Counted from the stretch's first letter, positions 1-7,579 are shown. The stretch is DNA of 9,735 bases from Chitinophagaceae bacterium (GCA_947468255.1 CANIMM010000099.1:1-9735), one strand, 5' to 3'. Numbers and translations are program-made. The notes: generated from the letters alone by a model not told the origin.

Positions 1-984
1 AAGTCCTTCATTGAGAATATAGGAGCAATTGTGAACCGGCTTACCTAGGTCATAAGACATTTGAGTGATGTTAAAGTCGGGCTGAAGCCAAGGTTTTTGC
101 TGGGTCATGTACTGCTGAACCACTTCAATCAACACATCGATCTGCGGCAATGGAATCAGCAAATCCATTGGATTGTCGTCTTGTACCTCCTGTGCAATAT
201 CCTGTGCACCGGAGGTGTCGGGCGAAGGGCTTGCCTTTTTTTCAATTGGATTAATTAGTAGGTAACCATACAACACCACGGGATTAAGTATGATGTAAAT
301 AATAGATATAAAAAAAATAATATTGCCGCTGAACACTATTTTCTTGATCTGTACATTATAAGTATCGGCATTGGAAGTCAGCAAAATATAGAGGTTTGGA
401 ATACTCAACAATAGCTGAAAGAAGGACAAAATGATCAGGAACAAAATCCAATTTCTGCTACTTTTTGGCAATAAGGGGTAGCCCTTATTGTTTTCCCTCC
501 ATACGACTTTGAAGGAAAGGAATAAATAAAATAATATAAATCCCAAGCGGGGAACTATTTTCTCCAATAGCCTTATCAGCTGGACATTGGCGAAAGAATA
601 GGAATGATAATTCCAGCTGTTTTTCCCGGCAATATCCTCCCTTAAAAGCAACTGGAAAATTACTATCAATGCCACCGGCAACAGATGCCACCAATCTGAT
701 TGCCTGAGTTTTTTTTCGTCTCCAACAAAGGACCTTATGTATAAATAAAAAATGGCTGGCGACAAAAAAAACAGCACTATTAGGGGGAAAAACAGCAATT
801 CAGGTACCATCCATTTTTCCATTATATAATGTTGAAATAATATATAGTTGGATGCTTTGCCGATAAAAAACAGCGCCAATAGCTGGTTTAATAACTTATT
901 ACCCCTAGAAGAGAACAGCAAATGAACCGAGAACACCACCACCAATACCTCGTTAAAAAGGGAAATAAAATCAGTTAATTGCAT
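1..984 (-). CDS. Membrane-anchored AraC-family transcriptional regulator, partial (3' end outside window)
   Basis: The reading frame stays open for 328 codons from the ATG at 984 to the left edge, with no stop. The first ~240 residues form about six or seven hydrophobic segments, for example around LLFFPLIVLFFLSPAIFYLY, NWILFLIILSFFQLLL and NIIFFISIIYIILNPVVLYG. A polar linker follows, then a segment (IDVLIEVVQQYM, LQPDFNITQMSYDLGKPVHN) that matches the start of an AraC/HTH_18 DNA-binding domain. The recognition helices lie beyond the window. This layout (multi-helix N-domain plus cytoplasmic AraC domain) is common in Bacteroidota and is also seen in the complete gene at 6208-7425. The gene is divergent from the mutarotase/dehydrogenase pair, so control of that unit is a reasonable inference. 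Start choice: this is the first in-frame ATG, and no Shine-Dalgarno is seen, as usual for the phylum. The ligand is unknown. Confidence 0.82.
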   Translation of the reverse strand, partial: MQLTDFISLFNEVLVVVFSVHLLFSSRGNKLLNQLLALFFIGKASNYILFQHYIMEKWMVPELLFFPLIVLFFLSPAIFYLYIRSFVGDEKKLRQSDWWHLLPVALIVIFQLLLREDIAGKNSWNYHSYSFANVQLIRLLEKIVPRLGFILFYLFLSFKVVWRENNKGYPLLPKSSRNWILFLIILSFFQLLLSIPNLYILLTSNADTYNVQIKKIVFSGNIIFFISIIYIILNPVVLYGYLLINPIEKKASPSPDTSGAQDIAQEVQDDNPMDLLIPLPQIDVLIEVVQQYMTQQKPWLQPDFNITQMSYDLGKPVHNCSYILNEGL

Positions 985-1230
985 GTAAATAATAAATAAA
1001 TAATATATTAGCCATAAAAACAGCTTAGAATCAAGTTCCTGAAAATTTAAAAAAATCTGATTGCAAAATTAATACAATTCAATAGAAAAAAAGTTGGCTA
1101 TCAGTCGCCTTTATAGATGACATCTTTTTTAAAACAGCACTCAAGCCATGAAAAATTTGGATAACCCTTACATTTCTTGCAACTTCGTTCATACAACCGT
1201 AAAAAACTATTGACCAGCTAAAACACCACC
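985..1230. promoter_or_regulatory. Divergent intergenic region between AraC regulator and mutarotase operon
   Basis: This 246-bp AT-rich region separates two divergent genes and must hold both of their promoters. On the plus strand, TTG (1157-1159) followed 20 bp later by CAACTTCG (1180-1187) is only a weak match to the Bacteroidota TTG / TAnnTTTG pattern. No clear operator dyad was seen. Confidence 0.5.
1064..1071 (-). promoter_or_regulatory. Possible Bacteroidota -7 box (TAATTTTG) for the AraC regulator
   Basis: Read on the minus strand, the bases are TAATTTTG, an exact match to the Bacteroidota housekeeping -7 consensus TAnnTTTG, about 80 nt before the regulator's ATG. No convincing TTG -33 element lies at the expected spacing. 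In AT-rich DNA such a box can occur by chance, so confidence is low. Confidence 0.3.
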
Positions 1231-1569
1231 ATGAAAAGATATTTCCTTGCCCTCGATCTGGTAGATGACCCCGAAATAATTGCCGAATATGAACGATGGC
1301 ACCAAGCTGGCAACCTTTGGCCAGGAATCAAAGAAAGCATTTTGGGTGCCGGCATCATCCAAATGGAAATTTACCGAACCGGTAATCGACTTGTCATGAC
1401 AATGGACACAGATGAAAGCTTTAGCTTTGAAAGAAAATCAGCTATGGACCAGGCCGATCCCAATGTACAGCAATGGGAAGAACTGATGTGGAAATTTCAA
1501 TCCCCCCTGCCCTGGGCCAAGGAAGGTGAAAAATGGGTGTTCATGGACAAGATTTTCCAACTCGCTTAA
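1231..1569 (+). CDS. L-rhamnose/L-fucose-type mutarotase (RhaM family)
   Basis: This 112-residue cytoplasmic protein has the normal length for the RhaM (DUF718, dimeric alpha-beta barrel) family, which interconverts the alpha and beta anomers of 6-deoxyhexoses such as L-rhamnose or L-fucose. The segment AEYERWHQAGNLWPGI (residues 18-33) aligns by eye with EEYQRRHNPIWPEL of E. coli RhaM. This puts the catalytic Tyr and His at Y20 and H24. The Trp-rich C-terminal part (QQWEELMWKFQSPLPW, 80-95) is also typical. Substrate cannot be decided between L-rhamnose and L-fucose from sequence alone, so no symbol is given. The gene lies 62 bp before the dehydrogenase on the same strand, a likely operon. 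No Shine-Dalgarno is seen; the start is fixed by homology to the family N-terminus. Confidence 0.88.
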   Translation: MKRYFLALDLVDDPEIIAEYERWHQAGNLWPGIKESILGAGIIQMEIYRTGNRLVMTMDTDESFSFERKSAMDQADPNVQQWEELMWKFQSPLPWAKEGEKWVFMDKIFQLA

Positions 1570-1631
1570 TTATTAAGACCTGCTAATTTTCACTTTAGCT
1601 TAAATAACTTTCGAAGAACTGATAATAGATA

Positions 1632-2645
1632 ATGATGCAAACGCTTATTTGTACAACCCCTCATCTGCTTGACTATACCAACACCCCCTTACCAATAGTG
1701 GGTATTGGAGAAACCTTACTAAAGATAAAACGTATTGGTATCTGTGGCACCGACCTTCATGCCTTTGAAGGTACGCAGCCTTATTTTAGCTACCCTCGAA
1801 TATTGGGTCACGAGCTAGCTGCAGAAATAGTGACCACCGATGCAGCCGGTTTTTCAGAGGGTGAAGCGGTAACCTTTATCCCCTATTTTTACTGCGGAAA
1901 ATGCATTGCCTGCAGAACGGGAAAAACCAATTGCTGTGAAACTATTAATGTTTGTGGGGTTCATAGCGATGGAGGAATGCGCGAATACCTAACCGTTCCC
2001 TCCTATTCATTGGTTCATGGCGAAGGACTCAGCTTCGACGAGCTGGCCCTGGTGGAGCCCCTGGCCATTGGCGCACATGGCGTAAGGAGAGCAACCATTA
2101 CTGCCGGGGAATATGTATTGGTGATTGGGGCAGGACCAATTGGACTGGGCACCATGGAATTTGCCAGAATTGCCGGCGCCAAAGTAATTGCAATGGACAT
2201 CAATGAAGACCGACTTCAATTTTGTCGAGAAAAATTAGCCGTTGAATATGCTATCAACCCAGCCAAAGAAGATGCACTTGAAAAATTAAAAATCATCACC
2301 CAGGGCGATATGCCTACTGTGGTAATGGACGCTACAGGTAGTCTTGGCGCCATCAACGAAGCGTTTCGGTTCATGAGCCATGGCGGAAGGTATGTGCTAA
2401 TTGGACTTCAAAAGGAAGCGATCAGTTTTAGCCATCCTGAATTTCACAAAAGGGAAGCCACGCTAATGAGTAGCCGCAACGCCACCAGAGTCGACTTTGA
2501 ATGGGTAATTGAATCGATGAAAAAAGGCTGGGTCAATCCAGCAACCTATATCACCCATCGGGTGAAATTTGAGGCAGTAAAAGCAAACTTTGAAAGCTGG
2601 CTCAAACCTTCCACCGGTGTGATAAAGGCGATGATAGAACTGTAG
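1632..2645 (+). CDS. Zinc-dependent NAD-type medium-chain alcohol/polyol dehydrogenase
   Basis: The 337-residue protein is a complete medium-chain dehydrogenase/reductase of the sorbitol, threonine and L-galactonate dehydrogenase type. Catalytic zinc ligands are visible as C38 (GICGTD), H60-E61 (GHE) and E142 (VEPL). The structural zinc loop is C88-x2-C91-x2-C94-x7-C102. The Rossmann motif is VIGAGPIG (164-171), and D189 at the end of the second strand favours NAD over NADP. It probably oxidises a secondary hydroxyl of a sugar, polyol or sugar acid. Its pairing with a deoxysugar mutarotase suggests an oxidative L-fucose or L-rhamnose route, but that is inference. Two adjacent ATGs (1632 and 1635) could each be the start. 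The gene ends 23 bp from the convergent DUF1080 gene. Confidence 0.9.
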   Translation: MMQTLICTTPHLLDYTNTPLPIVGIGETLLKIKRIGICGTDLHAFEGTQPYFSYPRILGHELAAEIVTTDAAGFSEGEAVTFIPYFYCGKCIACRTGKTNCCETINVCGVHSDGGMREYLTVPSYSLVHGEGLSFDELALVEPLAIGAHGVRRATITAGEYVLVIGAGPIGLGTMEFARIAGAKVIAMDINEDRLQFCREKLAVEYAINPAKEDALEKLKIITQGDMPTVVMDATGSLGAINEAFRFMSHGGRYVLIGLQKEAISFSHPEFHKREATLMSSRNATRVDFEWVIESMKKGWVNPATYITHRVKFEAVKANFESWLKPSTGVIKAMIEL

Positions 2646-2668
2646 CTGTAATCTGCATTGCCTGCATA

Positions 2669-3532
2669 TTATTTACAGGCGGCACCATCCCCCTTCAGAA
2701 AATAGGATTTGTACTTGTTGGATTTGGGATCCATACATCCCTGCAGGTTGAGTATTTTTATATTGCGAAAATCAACCGGCTGACCTTCACTTTGCAGTGC
2801 GATAAAACCTTCCTTCAATAATTTGCCATCCTGCTTAATTTTTGGGTCGTAATTGTCTACCACCCCACCCCCTATCTGCGGCTTGGAATACTGCAACACC
2901 GTATCCCCATTGATGATATGGGTAATCAGCGAATCGCCCAATACAATAATTTCCCCTTTCACCCATTGCTCTCCTTCATAAGTTTTTGAACTGGAAGAGA
3001 TGCAATGGCGCGGATCGATATGTCCCTGAAACACCACATCTGTACCGGGCGAACACATATTGCCGGTAGGCCTTGAAACACCATCTCCTAGTCCTGCCAA
3101 GAGCTGAAACTCAACTGAAATGGGCCAATTCTGCTCACGCGGCATGGTATGGGGATCTTGGGAGTGAAACATAACCCCACTATTTTTGAGGGTGTATTCC
3201 GGAGCATCTTTGCGCCACTGGCCCACAATACGATATTCAAAAACTAAGTGATAATAAGAATAAGGTTGTTTATAATACAGATGCCCAAACTGCTCATTGA
3301 AAACATCGTATTGGTCGTACCGCACTTTTACAATGCCGTCTTCGACCCTGAAAGTATTACCGTAATTCTCTCCCACTTCGTGGTGATTGATTTTAGGCAC
3401 CCAATCCTTGATGTCTTTACCATTAAAAAGGGTTTTCCAATCCTTCCTATCGGGATTTCGCTGTGTAAAAGCAGCCATCGCAAATAATAAAAGGAAAGAA
3501 CAAAATATCCATCTGGCATACATTTTTTCCAT
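2669..3532 (-). CDS. Secreted DUF1080 protein (3-keto-disaccharide hydrolase-like)
   Basis: The 287-residue protein begins with a signal peptide (about residues 1-24, hydrophobic FCSFLLLFAMAAF, cleavage near FTQ/R). A concanavalin-like DUF1080 domain follows. Family landmarks are FNGKDIKDWV (36-45), VEDGIVKV (63-70), NSGVMFHSQD (117-126), ISVEFQLLAG (138-147), the QWVKGEIIVLGD strand and the terminal GFIALQSEGQPVDFRNIKIL (242-261). DUF1080 members are abundant in Bacteroidota. Some cleave 3-keto-disaccharides, and many sit in glycan loci; the exact substrate here is unknown. After the domain a short tail with cysteines at 266 and 286 (GCMDPKS...AAC) is appended. The gene converges on the dehydrogenase and is divergent from the 3790 gene. 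An internal start at M4 is possible and would leave the signal peptide intact. Confidence 0.88.
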   Translation of the reverse strand: MEKMYARWIFCSFLLLFAMAAFTQRNPDRKDWKTLFNGKDIKDWVPKINHHEVGENYGNTFRVEDGIVKVRYDQYDVFNEQFGHLYYKQPYSYYHLVFEYRIVGQWRKDAPEYTLKNSGVMFHSQDPHTMPREQNWPISVEFQLLAGLGDGVSRPTGNMCSPGTDVVFQGHIDPRHCISSSSKTYEGEQWVKGEIIVLGDSLITHIINGDTVLQYSKPQIGGGVVDNYDPKIKQDGKLLKEGFIALQSEGQPVDFRNIKILNLQGCMDPKSNKYKSYFLKGDGAACK

Positions 3533-3789
3533 ACGTTTGTTTTATTAAATGATTCGGATTTAATCCCTGTTACCATCTATTTGAGCAAAAAGTAAATATA
3601 AATAAAACAAATAGTTTGGTCGGAAATATTTTTAGCAGCAGGGAATCGATCCGCATGTAGTTTTTAGTGCTTATCTTGGTAAAATATTGACTGCCATTTC
3701 GCTTTTTATCACCTGTTTTTATTTGAGCGATAGCAAAAAAATAGCCGAAAAAATTCAAATGGCCAGTTGACTAATAAATCATCCTGATT
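3533..3789. promoter_or_regulatory. Divergent intergenic region (DUF1080 gene / unknown secreted protein)
   Basis: This 257-bp AT-rich spacer lies between two divergent starts and should carry promoters for both. TTTATTTG (3718-3725, plus strand) and TACTTTTTG read on the minus strand before the DUF1080 gene each miss the TAnnTTTG consensus by one base or one spacing. I see no RNA gene, long dyad or further coding sequence in it. Confidence 0.4.
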
Positions 3790-4281
3790 ATGAAAAATAC
3801 AATTATTGGTTGCCTGCTTTTTTGCAGTTATCACGTTAAAGCGCAAACGCTGCCCAACTTTGAGTTGATCAAACTAGAAAAAATTGCGGACTACAAAAAA
3901 GCAGAACCCTTTGTCTTGCAAACGGCCACCTTCTTATTATCTACTCCATTTAAAAGTGGAAACAAAGATCGAAGCAATTCCTTGCGCTTTATCAGCCAAT
4001 GGATGAATGGTACACCCGATTATTCCCTGGTAATCTTTGATGTAATGGACAAAATTGGCAAGGATAATATTGACCTTTTAGGAATTTACATTTCAGCAAT
4101 GACAAAATTTACTTTGGAAAACAAGGTTGCTGCCAAAGATCCTGCTGTGATTAAATTGAATGCGATCACCATGCTAATAAAGTATTGTGAAAATAAAGAC
4201 AACAACCTTAAAATGTCCAAACAAGTAAAAAAACTTGCTGAAGCAAATGAAAAAGGAGAACTGGAACAGGCATTAAAGTAA
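3790..4281 (+). CDS. Secreted protein of unknown function, Bacteroidota type
   Basis: The 163-residue protein has a short signal peptide (MKNTIIGCLLFCSYHVKAQ, cleavage after about residue 19), so it is probably periplasmic. The rest is soluble and mostly helical, with a lysine-rich C-terminus (LKMSKQVKKLAEANEKGELE, 140-159). The stretch FISQWMNGTPDYSLVI (67-82) resembles a motif I recall from small uncharacterised secreted proteins of Bacteroidota; I cannot name a domain. It precedes the esterase-like gene by 125 bp on the same strand and may be a separate unit. No catalytic motif is visible. No function is proposed. Confidence 0.75.
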   Translation: MKNTIIGCLLFCSYHVKAQTLPNFELIKLEKIADYKKAEPFVLQTATFLLSTPFKSGNKDRSNSLRFISQWMNGTPDYSLVIFDVMDKIGKDNIDLLGIYISAMTKFTLENKVAAKDPAVIKLNAITMLIKYCENKDNNLKMSKQVKKLAEANEKGELEQALK

Positions 4282-4406
4282 AGCTTGTATTTGGATCAGT
4301 TTCCATCACCAAAAACATGCTGAATATTGATTCTGCCGACGCTAGTGAAAATTAAATTAATGTTTACGCTGAAATTGTTTTTTGAAAATACCAAATTGTT
4401 TAAATC

Positions 4407-5582
4407 ATGAAAAATAAAATCTTGTTCCTGTTCTGCGCTATTTGCTGTTGGTTTTCCAGTCAATCGCAATCCTCCGAGCTAAGACAGGGTAATTACTACA
4501 CGGTAGCCCAGGGTAAGGTTAAACTAGCTGAATATGCCAGCACCTACCATGATTCAAAAAGCTGGGCCAAGCGAGTAGAGCAGATTAAAGCCACCATACG
4601 CCATGGTGCAAAACTTGAATTGCTACCTGAACGCTGTGCGCTCAAACCAATACGCAACAACAAACATATTTATGCTGATTACACCGTAGAAAATGTTGCT
4701 TTTGAAAGCCTTCCAGGCTTTTATGTTACTGGTAATCTTTACTTACCTAAAAATTTTAATGGTAAGATTGCAGGGGTTGTTAGTCCTCATGGACATTGGC
4801 CTAATTTAGCAGATTACGGAAGATTTCGTCCAGACGTTCAATATCGATGTGCTACTCTAGCCAAAATGGGTGCTGCTGTTTTTACGTATGACATGCTTGG
4901 ATATGGCGAATCAACTCCTTGTCTGCATGAAAACCCCGAAGCGGTAAGACTTCAAACCTGGAACAGCATTCGGGTGGTAGATTTCTTGCTTTCGCTGGGC
5001 TTTGTAGACGAGCAGCGATTAGGCGTTACCGGTGAATCGGGAGGTGGCACCCAGGCATTCTTACTGGCCGCCTTAGATGACAGAATAGATGTGTCAGTAC
5101 CCGTAGTGATGGTTGCTGCCAATTTTTTTGGAGGATGTGCTTGCGAAAGTGGCATGCCCATTCATACATATGGAAGCTTTGAAACCAATAATGCAGAGAT
5201 TGCAGCTTCATTTGCTCCCAAACCCATGCTAATGATTTCAGATGGAGACGACTGGACAAGCAACACGCCAGAAGTGGAGTATCCTTATATCCGCAATATC
5301 TATCAATTATTTGGCGCAGCAGACAAGGTAGAAAATACCCACCTGCCCAATGAAGTGCATGACTATGGATATAATAAAAGAACAGCGATGTACAAATTTT
5401 TATCAAAACATTTGAGCCTCAATCTCAAAGCGGTAACCGATAGTCATGGACTAATCAATGAGCGCTTTGCAAATCTTTTGGAGCGAAAATCACTTGAAGT
5501 TTGGCCGGATAAGAATTATCCCAATGGCATAATTACAGACTGTTCAGAAGTAATTAGAAAGATGAACCCTTCCAAATTATAA
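4407..5582 (+). CDS. Secreted alpha/beta hydrolase, acetyl-xylan-esterase-like
   Basis: The 391-residue protein has a signal peptide (about residues 1-20) and one alpha/beta-hydrolase domain of the acetyl xylan esterase/large prolyl-peptidase-like group. The oxyanion-side motif SPHGHWPN is at 126-133, the nucleophile elbow GESGGG puts the catalytic serine at S211, a late-strand acid candidate lies in ISDGDDW (D279, D281 or D282), and the histidine is H318 in EVHDYGYN. Length and motif order fit an intact enzyme. A likely role is deacylation of a plant or algal polysaccharide in the periplasm, in keeping with the DUF1080 neighbour, but the substrate is inferred. A cysteine/glycine cluster FGGCACESG (241-249) follows the nucleophile region and may be a disulfide or substrate loop. 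No Shine-Dalgarno is visible. Confidence 0.87.
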   Translation: MKNKILFLFCAICCWFSSQSQSSELRQGNYYTVAQGKVKLAEYASTYHDSKSWAKRVEQIKATIRHGAKLELLPERCALKPIRNNKHIYADYTVENVAFESLPGFYVTGNLYLPKNFNGKIAGVVSPHGHWPNLADYGRFRPDVQYRCATLAKMGAAVFTYDMLGYGESTPCLHENPEAVRLQTWNSIRVVDFLLSLGFVDEQRLGVTGESGGGTQAFLLAALDDRIDVSVPVVMVAANFFGGCACESGMPIHTYGSFETNNAEIAASFAPKPMLMISDGDDWTSNTPEVEYPYIRNIYQLFGAADKVENTHLPNEVHDYGYNKRTAMYKFLSKHLSLNLKAVTDSHGLINERFANLLERKSLEVWPDKNYPNGIITDCSEVIRKMNPSKL

Positions 5583-5701
5583 GCATTCATTGAAGGGCTT
5601 AAAACGAGCCTGCAAAATAGATTGTATCAGAGGCAACAAAAAATCGGGGAAAATAATTTATATTATTCAATAGAATTGATAGGTACCAACCATAATTTTT
5701 T

Positions 5702-6085
5702 ATGAAAAAATTACTATTCATTCCGATATTTTTTGCTTGTTATTTTGGAATGGCCCAAACTCAAAATTCATCTAAAATAATTGGCACCCCTATCATCCTT
5801 GATAATATTTTTATTGCACAGCATGATTTTCCAAAAATGATGGATTGGAATGATGCAAAAGCTGCATGCGATAGTTTAGGAAATGGCTGGAGATTACCTG
5901 ATAAAGAAGAACTGACTTTTTTATATCAAAACAAAGTCAGGATTGGTATTTTTAAGTTTGATATCTATTGGAGTTCTTCCGAGTACGGCCCTGGCTTCGC
6001 TTGGTTCCAGAGTTTCGGCTATGGCGGTCAGTACCCCAGCTATAAGCACGACGCAGCATATGTTCGTGCTATAAAGGAATTTTAA
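5702..6085 (+). CDS. Small secreted DUF1566/Lcl_C-like C-type-lectin-fold protein, candidate DGR target
   Basis: The 127-residue protein has a signal peptide (MKKLLFIPIFFACYFGMAQ, cleavage about residue 19) and then a single DUF1566/Lcl_C-like domain. Landmarks are MDWNDAKAACDSLGNGWRLP (47-66), KEEL (68-71), the YWSSSEY motif (89-95), AW (100-101) and the terminal VRAIKEF (121-127). This is the C-type-lectin-like fold that DGRs often diversify in Bacteroidota and phages. Codons 95-117 differ sharply from the rest: 13 of 23 end in C and none in A, against 12 and 27 of the first 94. The residues between fixed positions (AW, Q, K, AA, VRA) are mostly Gly, Tyr, Phe, Ser, Pro, His and Asp. The protein probably displays a ligand-binding face at the surface or in the periplasm. 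No partner gene is adjacent: the next gene is a convergent regulator. Confidence 0.85.
   Translation: MKKLLFIPIFFACYFGMAQTQNSSKIIGTPIILDNIFIAQHDFPKMMDWNDAKAACDSLGNGWRLPDKEELTFLYQNKVRIGIFKFDIYWSSSEYGPGFAWFQSFGYGGQYPSYKHDAAYVRAIKEF
5984..6061 (+). other. Candidate DGR variable region (VR)
   Basis: Codons 95-120 carry a mutagenic-homing-like signature. Nineteen of the 23 codons from 95 to 117 are NNC or NNT, four end in G (TGG, CAG, CAG, AAG) and none in A, as expected if a template rich in AAC/AAT codons was changed at its adenines. It is followed by a constant 3' end (6062-6085) where an IMH-like element would sit. A weak hairpin, AATTG/CAATT (6084-6098), lies just after the stop, followed by a T run. 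The matching template repeat and reverse transcriptase are not in the window, so this rests on codon pattern and fold alone. Confidence 0.5.
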
Positions 6086-6103
6086 TTGTTTGTCAATTTT
6101 TTG
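6084..6103 (+). terminator. Weak hairpin plus T run after the lectin-fold gene
   Basis: AATTG, a 5-nt loop and CAATT (6084-6098) are followed by more T residues. The stem is only 5 bp and AT-rich, so this is at best a weak terminator. It could alternatively be the inverted repeat often found after DGR variable regions. Confidence 0.25.
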
Positions 6104-6207
6104 ATTTAAAAATCCAGCGTAATTGAAACCTACTTAACTATATTCAAATGAAACTTTACTGTATTTTTCTATGAAATATATACCAGGATTACTAGCAGCT
6201 CATTCAC

Positions 6208-7425
6208 TCAAGAAGTCTGCATTGACTTTAAGTTTAAAATGAATTCTTTAGGCGTAAATCCAGTCGCCGATTTAAAGGCGGTATAAAAGGTGGAGCGGGA
6301 CGAGAAGCCTACTTTATTGGAAATGCCATCCATCGATAGCTTCTCCGCTTCACCGTTAATAAGTATTTCTTTGGCATAGTCAATCCGTAAATTGGTTCGC
6401 AAATCTGTAAATTTTATCTTTAAAATATTGTTGAAGCAATATAACAAATGGTGTTGGGGTGCCTTTAACGCGATGGATAAATCCGTAAATGAAAACTTGT
6501 TGTTGAGATAGGGTTTTTCATTTTCAAGATAATTGGTAATGCTTGCAGCCAGCTTTATAAAGGGGTCTTCTGAATTATTTTCTATGGCATTGTTTGGCAG
6601 TGGACTGATGGTTTTAATATTGTAATAGGTCAGTGTTTGCTCTGCTTCGGGGTTTATATTTAGGTAAGTTGGGATACCATAAAGTATCTGGGGAAAAAGG
6701 AGCAGACTGCCAACCATGGTAAACAAAGCTATTCCGGCAATATAGTGCGTAGGCAGGTTGACTGATGCACCAGTTATTGCGTCTACTTGTGAAATCAGCG
6801 AAATAGAGAGTAGAAAAAAGTTCACCGCTATTATTAGTACTGTTGTAAGCAGTAACATCAACCAATAATATGTAATGCGGTGTTGCTTGAAAGGAATGGT
6901 TGAATTTTTTAGTTTGGAGGGTCGGTGGCCCAATAAAATTCTAAGGGAAAAGAGCACATAGACAAACAGTAAAACAGGGCGTTCAATAAATGAAAAATTA
7001 ATTGAATAGAGCAAATTGAGGGATAGTTTTCTCACCACCTCCAGATTATTAATAATGGATTCCGCCAGTTGCAGCTTGTAGGCAAAAGGCTCCCGTAAAT
7101 AGGGGAAAACATTGACAAAGTGAATCACCGCAGGAATAAAATGCCAACCATCACTCCAACTTAATCCCTGCCTATCTAACAAAGTACCTCGCACATAAAA
7201 ATACAGCAATGGTCCTAGTAGCAGCCATAAGGGAGAAAAATGACTAAAAAAAATGGCCAGCCAAAATGCCGACTTCCCATAGAAGGTAAAATAATGGGCT
7301 AGACTACAGGTTGAAAAAATCAGAAAAAGAAATGAGAGGTAAAGGGCGGTCTTATTAATCTTCCAATTGTACAATGTCAATATGACTGAAAGAATCGCTA
7401 TTAAAATCGAAATGTATAATAACAT
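6208..7425 (-). CDS. Membrane-anchored AraC-family transcriptional regulator (7TM-AraC)
   Basis: The 405-residue protein has about seven hydrophobic helices in its first 250 residues (near 4-20, 27-47, 54-78, 94-108, 142-165, 186-211 and 228-250). A polar linker of about 40 residues follows, then a cytoplasmic AraC/HTH_18 domain at roughly 290-400. The DNA-binding part shows LSMDGISNKVGFSSRSTFYT (363-382) and AFKSATGFTPKEF (383-395), the classical second helix-turn-helix and AraC signature. It probably senses a signal at or in the membrane and controls nearby genes. Its architecture matches the partial regulator at 1-984. It is convergent with the lectin-fold gene and divergent from the T9SS-protein locus, so that locus is the most obvious target (inference). 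The ATG at 7425 begins the first helix. Confidence 0.9.
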   Translation of the reverse strand: MLLYISILIAILSVILTLYNWKINKTALYLSFLFLIFSTCSLAHYFTFYGKSAFWLAIFFSHFSPLWLLLGPLLYFYVRGTLLDRQGLSWSDGWHFIPAVIHFVNVFPYLREPFAYKLQLAESIINNLEVVRKLSLNLLYSINFSFIERPVLLFVYVLFSLRILLGHRPSKLKNSTIPFKQHRITYYWLMLLLTTVLIIAVNFFLLSISLISQVDAITGASVNLPTHYIAGIALFTMVGSLLLFPQILYGIPTYLNINPEAEQTLTYYNIKTISPLPNNAIENNSEDPFIKLAASITNYLENEKPYLNNKFSFTDLSIALKAPQHHLLYCFNNILKIKFTDLRTNLRIDYAKEILINGEAEKLSMDGISNKVGFSSRSTFYTAFKSATGFTPKEFILNLKSMQTS

Positions 7426-7579
7426 GGTAATCTAGGAAATCGGATTAATTAGAGATTGTATCACAGTGCAATTTACCTTAATGAGTAGTAAGTTCAAAAT
7501 TCTGAAATAAAAACTTGTCTAAATTTCTGATTTTCGGATAAGAACGCTGATAGAATGGAAAAATATGTTCCAAGGGTAA

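Noticed and set aside
61..694. Short ORFs at 61-258 (+) and 485-694 (-)
   Set aside because: Both overlap the long open minus-strand frame of the partial AraC regulator in other frames and show no domain features; they are shadows.
1565..1577. CTTAAT-T-ATTAAG palindrome over the mutarotase stop codon
   Set aside because: A one-base loop cannot form a hairpin, the sequence is AT-only apart from its ends, and it lies inside a likely operon; probably chance.
2660..2680. GCCTG/CAGGC hairpin between the convergent dehydrogenase and DUF1080 genes as a bidirectional terminator
   Set aside because: The stem is only 5 bp with an 11-nt loop, overlaps the DUF1080 stop codon and lacks a T run, so it is too weak to annotate.
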